DNA from: Desulforhopalus sp. IMCC35007
GTDB lineage: Bacteria; Desulfobacterota; Desulfobulbia; Desulfobulbales; Desulfocapsaceae
Length of the DNA stretch: 64,000 nt
Direction: 5' to 3'
NCBI RefSeq assembly: GCF_005116575.1
Contig: NZ_SWCN01000012.1
Span: forward strand, 1 to 64,000
Made by a program: the position numbers and the translations under genes. Positions 57,049 to 64,000 of this stretch are shown in pieces. The notes beneath the pieces were generated by a model, which saw nothing but the letters and a program-made list of their open reading frames with translations, did not search any database and was not told where the DNA came from. Position 1 is the stretch's first letter; the number at the start of each line of letters is the position of its first letter.

Positions 57049-57189
57049 TAGATTTTTAGAAGACATCGCCTCGCTCCATTGGCCTTGATCTCAATACACG
57101 ATACCACTCTCCAAGAACAGACAGACAATACACCTTGAAAACAGTGAGCGTAGCAGGAAATAACAACTGACTGTCGCATCTAACAGGAG

Positions 57190-57221
57190 GTAGCGTCCAG
57201 CAAATCTTTACTGGACGCTAC
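57190..57221. terminator. Hairpin downstream of map
   Basis: GTAGCGTCCAG and CTGGACGCTAC make an 11-bp perfect stem with a 10-base loop, between the converging GNAT and map genes. There is no T-run on either side. Confidence 0.5.
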
Positions 57222-57234
57222 TACCCGGAAACTA

Positions 57235-58230
57235 TTATTTGAGAAAGAACGGCTCTCGTCCGCCCGTCAATATTTCTGCACCATCTGCTGTGACTAGAAT
57301 GGTATGTTCAAACTGGGCGCTTCTTGCAAGATCCTTGGTCACGGCAGTCCACTTATCGTTCCAGAACAAACATTCAGCACTTCCTGCATTGATCATCGGT
57401 TCAATGGTGAAGGTCATGCCTTCTTCAATCAGCATTTTGTTGCCCGGCTCGTAAAAATGGGCAATATAGGGTGCCATATGAAAATACTGGCCAATACCAT
57501 GTCCTGTGAATTCTCGAACGACACTGAATCCGCTTTCTGTTGCATGTTGTTCGATAACCCTGCCGATGCTGTTGAATAGTTCCCCCGGTCTTACAACATC
57601 GATTCCTTTCATCAAACATTCCCAGGTCACACGGACTAGTTTTTGAGAATCTTCATCAACATTACCAACAAAAACAGTCTCTGAGCAGTCTCCATGCATG
57701 CCCTCAGCAAATACAGTGATATCACAGTTGATGATGTCTCCGTTCACAAGTTTTCTGCCATCTGGTATGCCATGGACAACCACCTCGTTTGCTGAGGTGC
57801 AGATTGATTTTGGAAAGCCCATGTAATTCAAAGGACTGGGGTATGCTCCCAGTGCGATAGTGCGGGCGTGTGCTATTTTATCCAGCTCATCGGTGGTAAT
57901 ACCCGGTTTCACTGCGGCAAGAACCGTATCGAGCACCTCCCTTGCCACTCTGCCCGCATGGCGCATCCGCTCTATCTGGTCCTTATTGCTTTTTTTGCAG
58001 GACATCTTTTTTTCTGTCGGTCTGCCACTTTCTGCATATTCGGGACGGCCGATTTCTCTCGGAACGGTTAGGGACGGGCTCACCCCTCCAGGTAACACTG
58101 TAGGTGTCCTGGTTTTTGCTACAACACCTGGAGGAGAGGTTTCACCGCGCTCATCCGAGCGCAGGTGACATTTTTTATATTTTTTACCGCTATTGCACCA
58201 GCACAGGTCATTTCTTCCAATTATCGTCAT
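57235..58230 (-). CDS. map: Methionine aminopeptidase with N-terminal SEC-C zinc motif
   Basis: A 331-residue enzyme. Residues 1-22 form a SEC-C zinc-binding motif (GRNDLCWCNSGKKYKKCH), followed by a linker of about 50 residues. The type I methionine aminopeptidase domain (from about 75) has the metal ligands in CDITVFAEGMHGD, GHGIG, and FTIEPM, plus substrate-side HIS in VVHGIPDG. It removes the initiator methionine from nascent proteins; the SEC-C motif may bring it to the ribosome. It is complete and should be active. Confidence 0.94.
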   Translation of the reverse strand: MTIIGRNDLCWCNSGKKYKKCHLRSDERGETSPPGVVAKTRTPTVLPGGVSPSLTVPREIGRPEYAESGRPTEKKMSCKKSNKDQIERMRHAGRVAREVLDTVLAAVKPGITTDELDKIAHARTIALGAYPSPLNYMGFPKSICTSANEVVVHGIPDGRKLVNGDIINCDITVFAEGMHGDCSETVFVGNVDEDSQKLVRVTWECLMKGIDVVRPGELFNSIGRVIEQHATESGFSVVREFTGHGIGQYFHMAPYIAHFYEPGNKMLIEEGMTFTIEPMINAGSAECLFWNDKWTAVTKDLARSAQFEHTILVTADGAEILTGGREPFFLK

Positions 58231-58595
58231 AACATACTACCAACACTTATATTTTAAAGGTATACAACCGGGCACAAATTTGATTTTTTGCCAATATATG
58301 ACTTGTCCCATCAACGCCCTGCACTTTACCACTCTTCCACTTTCCCGTTCAACAAACAGCTCAAAAAAATAGTTCAATAATTCTATATATCACCCCACCC
58401 TAACAGGCGGGAATACGTCGGCAGAGCCACCTTCACCATTTTTTTCGTCGTTTACACGTATCTCGGAGACAAAAACGCAGAAAAAAATGTATAAGGTACG
58501 AAGCAACATATCAGATATACTAGTAGAACTGCTTGCCTTTATTGTACTAAAACAGGACTTTCCCCCTACTCCTTGCACCACCATACGAATTTCAG
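58231..58595. other. Intergenic region, no clear content
   Basis: A 365-bp divergent gap between map (minus) and the large secreted protein (plus). It has AT-rich stretches near 58360-58390 but no assignable promoter, repeat or hairpin. Confidence 0.35.
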
Positions 58596-61016
58596 ATGAA
58601 ACTATCTATATTTTTCATAACAGAGCTCCTGATTTTAGCAACACTGTACGTTCCTGCCACAGCAGCTGCTCGGTTAGAGGAGGTAGTCGCCGAAAAGACG
58701 TATAGCATCTATAAAAAAGCCTGTTCAGATAGCTCGGAAACCAATGCGGCAACAAAGACTCTCATCTACAAGCTGCCCTATATACAATCGCGCCTTCTCC
58801 GCAGTTTTTGCCTTCTGCAAAATATCACAAGCAAAGATATTGACCAATTTTTGCTGGAATTACAAGATATTACCGTCCCTTTTGAGGCTGCAGAACTCTT
58901 TGATCTCTTTATTGTCCTACCCGCGGCTTCAGCTCAGGAATACAGCAGGCTCCTTACCCTCATTAAAGACCAGCCCCATGCCACCATCACGATGTGTAAA
59001 AATCTCACGTCGATAAGAGAAATAGATGCCAGACAATTTATCATAGCCGTTGAAAAAGCAGTACCTCTCCCGGCCTCCGGCCAATGGGCATTATCGGCAA
59101 TTCTGGCGACGAGCCAGACCAGAATAACCGATTTTGAACAGCTTCTTGAAAACCTCAGTCAACTTTCAGAAACCCAGCAGTGGATCATGGAAAAACTCGT
59201 AACAACATCATCATTGAAAGGTGATATAGCTCTTCAAACGATTGCGGCTCTCCAAACTCTCAGTACGAGTGCTGCCATTAATGTCATGGCACTTCTCAAG
59301 AGTACAATACTTCCAGCCGATCAGACCCTCCACTGGCTGCATAAGTTTTTCCTCCTTCCAACAAAAGAACAGGAACAGATTTTCTCAGCATTTGAGCTCC
59401 AGGACAAATTGTCTCTGTTAAGAATCTACGGGGAAGGCACCATAAATCTGATCCATGAAATCAACAGGTTTCATGATATTACCGATGGATTTGGCAGAGA
59501 GATAAGTAAAACCACTCTGAAAAGCTTTTCAGAAAAACAATTACATGAGCTCTTTGCAAGACTCCACCCGGAAGTAAAAATACAGTGGAGTGAGCCCTAC
59601 AATGATGCTGTTCAGGCAAATAACTTCACAGAACTCAGCCGCATCCTCCACCAGGCAACACAACAGTCTCAACAGGAGACAGTCGTAGAACTTACCAGCG
59701 CAAATCTTTATGTCCTTCTTGCACGCGGCACTCAGCTCTACACCTCTTCTTTTAGAAATGTTCTCGTCCCTCATTTCAAAAAAAGACTGCAGGACAAGAA
59801 CAAAGGCAATCTCCTCTATTTTCTGCAGAATACCGACCCTACAAGTATATATACATCTTCGTTCATCACCAACCTGGCAAGACGAGGCCAGCTCGCCATG
59901 TTTATGCCAGCTGAAAATCTTAAGCAATTTCAGCTTCTTGATCTGGTTGTCAAATCTGCCTACGCAAGTCAGTCCAAGGTACTGCATTTCTCGGCGTCTT
60001 TCCCGGAGCTCTTTGCAACACTGCAGCCACAGGCCCGCTCCTATTTTATTGAAAAAACCCTGGAGATACTACAGCAAGACCTCCCCATACGTTCAGATCT
60101 GATCCAGCTTATCCTGCAACATTACATGGCGCAGAAAATGATCGCGCCAACGGATTACCAGAAGATAGCTGCTGTAATTGAAAAAAGGGGAGTGATAGAT
60201 ACAACCCCCCTGAACCGTGTACCATTTCAAGACTGGTTGCGTGACGGCAGGCTCTCCAGCCTTTCCATCTTTCAAGATGATGATGACGGTTATACATCCT
60301 ACATCTCCAATAACATGGCCCTGTTACACAATGGCTACGCTCCCGGGCTTTCCTTTGAATTCTCCGGCGAGAACCTATCCATAGCAACAACAGACACAAT
60401 TGAAAAACTTCTGGGAAACATGGGAGCAAAACCCTACGAAGCCCTTAATCAACTCTTTCACTTATCCAGCAAAAGCCCTATAGTAATTGACTGGAAGAAA
60501 ACAGTTAGCAAGGTCGAAATTACCCATTCAACGGGAATTTTTCAGGACAACATCAGGCAACTTGGCTTGCTCCAGAAATTCTGGGATCTCGGATACGAGA
60601 TGTACTGCCAGAGGGGACACAGCTACTGGGTCGGCCCGCAGTTGCAGATTCCGATGGAAAGTCTGAAGCTCGATACCGCTTTGGCGAAAAATAAAACTCT
60701 CCCGGAGCAACATTTTTTAAGCCTTGGTTCCTGTGGGGGAATGGAATCGTATCTTGAATTGAGCCAGATCTTTGCAGGCCAGGTTGACATCCTTGCGACT
60801 GTCGGAACAGGAAAGGTAACAATTAACAACCAGTATAACAGGATATTATTTGAACTGGCAGCAAGCCATCCACACCTTTCCTCCTGGAATGAAGTTGCCC
60901 AGCTGACACGGCCGATTTTTACCGAAACTGGCGGAAGCGATTATTTACAACCGGGCTCTCTGCCAGCTCTACTACACAAAATGATATTTCAACTGCAACA
61001 TCATGACGATCATTAA
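58596..61016 (+). CDS. Large secreted protein with possible caspase-like C-terminal domain
   Basis: An 806-residue exported protein I do not recognise by name. A signal peptide (about 1-24) precedes about 550 residues of alpha-helical, solenoid-like sequence with no known motif. The C-terminal 200 residues show RGHSYWVG (H675) and, 37 residues later, HFLSLGSCGGMES (C713) after a hydrophobic strand. A His-Gly-then-Cys pair on consecutive strands is the pattern of clan CD (caspase/gingipain-type) peptidases. This assignment is inferred from pattern only. Its end overlaps the start of holA by 14 bp, so the two are co-transcribed although unrelated in function. Confidence 0.75.
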   Translation: MKLSIFFITELLILATLYVPATAAARLEEVVAEKTYSIYKKACSDSSETNAATKTLIYKLPYIQSRLLRSFCLLQNITSKDIDQFLLELQDITVPFEAAELFDLFIVLPAASAQEYSRLLTLIKDQPHATITMCKNLTSIREIDARQFIIAVEKAVPLPASGQWALSAILATSQTRITDFEQLLENLSQLSETQQWIMEKLVTTSSLKGDIALQTIAALQTLSTSAAINVMALLKSTILPADQTLHWLHKFFLLPTKEQEQIFSAFELQDKLSLLRIYGEGTINLIHEINRFHDITDGFGREISKTTLKSFSEKQLHELFARLHPEVKIQWSEPYNDAVQANNFTELSRILHQATQQSQQETVVELTSANLYVLLARGTQLYTSSFRNVLVPHFKKRLQDKNKGNLLYFLQNTDPTSIYTSSFITNLARRGQLAMFMPAENLKQFQLLDLVVKSAYASQSKVLHFSASFPELFATLQPQARSYFIEKTLEILQQDLPIRSDLIQLILQHYMAQKMIAPTDYQKIAAVIEKRGVIDTTPLNRVPFQDWLRDGRLSSLSIFQDDDDGYTSYISNNMALLHNGYAPGLSFEFSGENLSIATTDTIEKLLGNMGAKPYEALNQLFHLSSKSPIVIDWKKTVSKVEITHSTGIFQDNIRQLGLLQKFWDLGYEMYCQRGHSYWVGPQLQIPMESLKLDTALAKNKTLPEQHFLSLGSCGGMESYLELSQIFAGQVDILATVGTGKVTINNQYNRILFELAASHPHLSSWNEVAQLTRPIFTETGGSDYLQPGSLPALLHKMIFQLQHHDDH

Positions 61017-62370
61017 ACGGACGGAATTTGAAAGCGCCCTGCAGGAGAGAACACCTCTGCCGGATTCGCAGATGTTTCTTTTTTTTGGGGAACGCTACCT
61101 CTGCCAGACAGCCGCAGAAAAACTCATCGAAAGACTGCTGCAGGAAAAACCGGGAGCTCTAAACAGCGTTGACGGCGACCAGGAAGACCCCAACCAGACC
61201 CTTGCCAGGCTCGTCAGTTACAGCCTTCTGCCGGGCAGACAGATTTACAGGGTAACAGACAGTCGGATTTTCCATAGTAAAACAATCATATCAAAGATCT
61301 GGGATAAGGCTTTGAAGAGTTATCAGAACAATAGGCCCGATTCGGCAAAAAAGAGTTTGCACGCCATGATCCAGGCCGCAGGTATAACCATTGCCAATGC
61401 TGATACCCTGACACAGATTCCCGAAGCGGAATGGAAAAAAGTCTTCGGCTTTGAAAAACCTGAAGGAGACCTCGGCTGGGCTGATGCGATCCTTTTTCAG
61501 TCAAGAGACGAGGCCAAACAGACGAGTGCAAGCCTTGTTGACCAATATATTGCAGCCCTCGACAAAGGGTTTCCCGGGGGGAATATTCTCATACTGACAG
61601 CAGAGACGGTGGACAAAAGACAACGTTTGTTTACCTATCTGAAAAAAAACGCAACCATCGTTGACTGCTCGGTTGCAGAAGGTGCCAACAATGCCGCCCA
61701 AACCGAGCAGAAGAAGGTATTACAAGAAATGATGCTGAGAACCGTTGCTGAATTTAAGAAAAAAATTGACCCTCGTGCCGTGGAAGCATTTTTTGAGCGG
61801 GTCGGCTTTCATCCGGTGGCAGTTGCAACGGAGACGGAAAAACTGGTGCATTATGTGGGAGACCGACCTAACATCACCCTCGACGACCTGACAGCCATGG
61901 TTGGGCGAAACCGCGAAGATGCCCTCTACGAGCTCACCGACGCCTTTTCCAAAAGACAGCTCGGAAAAAGTCTCGTCCTTCTTTCCAGGCTGCAGGAGCA
62001 GGGGGTTCATGGCCTGGCTATCCTGTCCACCATGCGGAATTTCCTGCGCAAACTCCTGATTTACAGATCCCTGCAGATGGGCACATCTCCTCCCTGGCAG
62101 AAGGGTATGAACGCCAAAGAATTTCAAAACAGTTACCTTCCGGCACTCAAGGCAAATGGAGAATGGGAAGAACTTCTTGGAGGTCACCCCTATGCGCTTT
62201 TTATGAGTTTTAGCAAAGCTGCAGAATATTCCTGCCCTTTACTCAAGAAATGGCTCAAATTGCTTCTTGCGGCCGAGTTAAAACTCAAAAGTTCTTCGCT
62301 GCCGCAGCAACTTGTTCTCGAAGATTTTTTCATTTCAATGCTTAAAGGAACACCCAGGCTTTCAATGTAA
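61003..62370 (+). CDS. holA: DNA polymerase III delta subunit (HolA-like)
   Basis: A 455-residue clamp-loader delta subunit, longer than the usual 340. The core fits HolA: MFLFFGERYLCQTAAEKL, the AAA-like LIL/VDKRQRLFTYLKKNA, then KIDPRAVEAFFERVGFHP, LVHYVGDRPNITLDDL and the helical collar LYELTDAFSKRQLGKSL. Two insertions (about 100-180) account for the extra length. It opens the beta clamp with gamma complex partners. It overlaps the preceding secreted-protein gene. Confidence 0.85.
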   Translation: MTIIKRTEFESALQERTPLPDSQMFLFFGERYLCQTAAEKLIERLLQEKPGALNSVDGDQEDPNQTLARLVSYSLLPGRQIYRVTDSRIFHSKTIISKIWDKALKSYQNNRPDSAKKSLHAMIQAAGITIANADTLTQIPEAEWKKVFGFEKPEGDLGWADAILFQSRDEAKQTSASLVDQYIAALDKGFPGGNILILTAETVDKRQRLFTYLKKNATIVDCSVAEGANNAAQTEQKKVLQEMMLRTVAEFKKKIDPRAVEAFFERVGFHPVAVATETEKLVHYVGDRPNITLDDLTAMVGRNREDALYELTDAFSKRQLGKSLVLLSRLQEQGVHGLAILSTMRNFLRKLLIYRSLQMGTSPPWQKGMNAKEFQNSYLPALKANGEWEELLGGHPYALFMSFSKAAEYSCPLLKKWLKLLLAAELKLKSSSLPQQLVLEDFFISMLKGTPRLSM

Positions 62371-62479
62371 ATACATTTTATGATATATTGAAATAAGAGA
62401 TTTCATAGTTACGTTAATGACAATCATTACTGACAAGCTTTTAAAGGCCTTGCCACAACAAGAAAAAAACCGTTAGCCC

Positions 62480-62794
62480 ATGACCGATACACATAACGAC
62501 CTCGAAGGCTCAGTAACCACAGAACACACGTTAGAAGTTAAAGAGCCAAAACTCTACAAAGTATTATTGCATAACGACGATTACACAACAATGGAGTTTG
62601 TCATCTCCATTCTAGAAACAGTTTTTCACAAGTCACCTAATGACGCAGCACAGATAATGCTTAACGTCCACAATGAGGGAGTAGGAATCGCAGGTGTGTA
62701 CACCAAAGAAATTTGCGAAACAAAAATCTCAGTTGTACACCAGCTTGCAAAAAAGAATGAGTTTCCCCTCCGCTGCTCGATGGAAACTGTCTAA
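62480..62794 (+). CDS. clpS: ClpS adaptor protein
   Basis: A 104-residue N-degron adaptor with [17 protein letters not shown], which forms the N-end residue pocket, and [15 protein letters not shown] for contact with ClpA. The first 25 residues are the flexible tail that enters ClpA. It stands 41 bp before clpA, as usual. Confidence 0.95.
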   Translation: MTDTHNDLEGSVTTEHTLEVKEPKLYKVLLHNDDYTTMEFVISILETVFHKSPNDAAQIMLNVHNEGVGIAGVYTKEICETKISVVHQLAKKNEFPLRCSMETV

Positions 62795-62835
62795 AAGATG
62801 AAGGGCTTGCCTTCACACAAATATACGCTGAGAAT

Positions 62836-64000
62836 ATGCTGAGTAAATCACTTGAAAAATCACTGATAATGGCCATACGAGAGGCAAAGAACCACAACCA
62901 CGAGTACGTAACCGTGGAACACATGCTTTACGGGCTGCTCCATGATGAGCTCACGAGCTTTATCATTGAGGAGTGCGGCGGTTCTATTGAAACACTCAAA
63001 CAGCAACTGGAAAAATTCTTTATCCGGGAAATCCCAAAGCTTTCCTCAACCGGTGTAGGGGAACCTGCACAAACCATTGCATTTAACAGGGTACTGCAAA
63101 GAGCGGTTGCCCATGTTCAAAGCTGTGGTAAACAACAGGTGGACAGTGGCGATGTGCTTGTTGCCATTTTTTCAGAAGATGATTCCCATGCAGTCTACTT
63201 CCTGACCTCAGTGGGGATTGGCAAGGTTGCTGTAGTCAACTTTATTTCCCACGAGCTCCCGGCGGAAGGGCTGCAGAAAGAACCCTTTCAATCGCCCCCA
63301 GAATCACCGAATTCAAATCCCCACCAAGGGAACACCAAGGATGCAAAGGCCCTTGAGGAATTCACCGTTAACCTCACCCAACAGGCGGCGAGTGGGAAAC
63401 TCGATCCACTTATCGGACGTGAAATTGAGCTGGAAAGAATCATGCAGGTCCTCTGTCGTCGCAAAAAGAACAATCCACTCCTCGTCGGGGAGCCTGGGGT
63501 TGGAAAAACTGCAATGGCAGAAGGTCTTGCCCTGCGTATCCACGAAGATAAGGTTGCAAGAAAAAACGGCGAAAAACCAAAGGTTCCAGATCTTCTTGAA
63601 AATATTGATATTCATCTTCTTGATATGGGCACGCTGGTCGCCGGCACCAAATACAGAGGCGACTTTGAAAAACGCCTCAAATCAGTGGTTTCCGCCATTG
63701 AGAAGAAGGAAAACGCCATTCTCTTTATCGATGAGATGCATACCATCGTTGGTGCTGGTGCAACAAGTGGCGGCTCCATGGATGCCTCAAATCTGCTCAA
63801 GCCCGCCCTTCAAGCTGGAGTCTTACGCTGCATGGGCTCAACCACCTACAGCGAATACAAAAACCAGATAGAAAAAGACAGGGCACTTTCGAGAAGATTC
63901 CAGAAGATCGATATTGAAGAGCCTTCGGTTGCAGACACAAAACTTATTCTTAAAGGCCTGCAGCCCAAGTATGAAGAGCATCACAAGGTGCGTTATTCAC
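62836..64000 (+). CDS. clpA: ClpA AAA+ unfoldase, partial (runs off the window)
   Basis: The first 388 residues of ClpA. The N-terminal domain ([28 protein letters not shown]) has the double repeat that binds ClpS. The first AAA+ module begins [13 protein letters not shown] with Walker [10 protein letters not shown], Walker [14 protein letters not shown] and the arginine-finger region [10 protein letters not shown]. The rest continues beyond position 64000. Its start ATG 62836 has a weak ribosome site. It unfolds substrates for ClpP, which is not in the window. Confidence 0.94.
   Translation, partial: MLSKSLEKSLIMAIREAKNHNHEYVTVEHMLYGLLHDELTSFIIEECGGSIETLKQQLEKFFIREIPKLSSTGVGEPAQTIAFNRVLQRAVAHVQSCGKQQVDSGDVLVAIFSEDDSHAVYFLTSVGIGKVAVVNFISHELPAEGLQKEPFQSPPESPNSNPHQGNTKDAKALEEFTVNLTQQAASGKLDPLIGREIELERIMQVLCRRKKNNPLLVGEPGVGKTAMAEGLALRIHEDKVARKNGEKPKVPDLLENIDIHLLDMGTLVAGTKYRGDFEKRLKSVVSAIEKKENAILFIDEMHTIVGAGATSGGSMDASNLLKPALQAGVLRCMGSTTYSEYKNQIEKDRALSRRFQKIDIEEPSVADTKLILKGLQPKYEEHHKVRYS

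Noticed and set aside
56530-57120. An integron gene cassette around the GNAT gene
   Set aside because: A GCCTAAC occurs upstream, but there is no matching GTTRRRY core or attC-like palindrome after the gene.

Overview
The window looks like chromosome from a Gram-negative, anaerobic, respiratory deltaproteobacterium, most likely a Desulfobulbales-type sulfur or sulfate metaboliser (Desulfobacterota). The reasons are an Hmc/Tmc-like transmembrane redox module (multihaem class III-type cytochrome c, Tat-exported four-cluster Fe-S protein, NrfD-type membrane protein), a ferredoxin-type 2-oxoacid oxidoreductase, many two-component and PAS proteins, sigma-54 control, and an outer membrane implied by a lipocalin lipoprotein. 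The genus is an inference; there is no rRNA here. I saw no tRNA, rRNA or CRISPR array.

Layout. 1-650: structured, non-coding DNA that may be the 5' part of a degraded group II intron. 651-3488: a thiol-flavoured cluster (GshB-like ATP-grasp ligase, ABC-2 exporter pair, glutaredoxin-like protein). 3733-6234: BvgS-like hybrid histidine kinase. 6253-9149 (minus): large glycosyltransferase and PPC/DUF296 protein. 9646-14246: sensor kinase, membrane PAS protein and NtrC-type activator. 14587-21159: two transcription units, each with a sigma-54 -24/-12 element. The first encodes a catalytically degenerate IS1595-type transposase relative, an FtsH-type protease, a pentahaem cytochrome, an Fe-S protein and an NrfD-type protein. 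The second encodes two related small membrane proteins. 21280-27902 (minus): aquaporin, pirin, lipocalin, DUF5329, GNAT, flavin reductase, RNase HI, receiver/ATPase fusion and YajC; then Tgt. 29457-34750: PilZ-type regulator, sugar kinase pair, MscS and a NYN/cold-shock fusion. 34887-42820: guaBA, a YciO-like protein, an HU/IHF-type protein, rpsA and a DEAD-box helicase. 43030-44988: PilT-like ATPase and a zinc-ribbon protein. 45135-53560: ilvD, a GltD-like Fe-S flavoprotein with fused KorA and KorB, and ilvA. 53856-64000: metallophosphoesterase, FAD-linked oxidase, GNAT, SEC-C methionine aminopeptidase, a secreted protein with a possible caspase-like end, holA, clpS and the start of clpA.

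How the genes work together. The most coherent accessory system is 9646-21159. A soluble kinase with GAF/PAS sensing, a membrane PAS protein and an NtrC-type activator lie directly upstream of a sigma-54 operon that joins a quinone-side electron-transfer complex to its own membrane protease and a tamed transposase. A second sigma-54 unit follows. Palindromes sharing the core TGTTGCA lie roughly 145-170 bp upstream of both promoters and are candidate activator sites. The guaBA, rpsA, ilvD/ilvA, clpSA and holA blocks are ordinary housekeeping.
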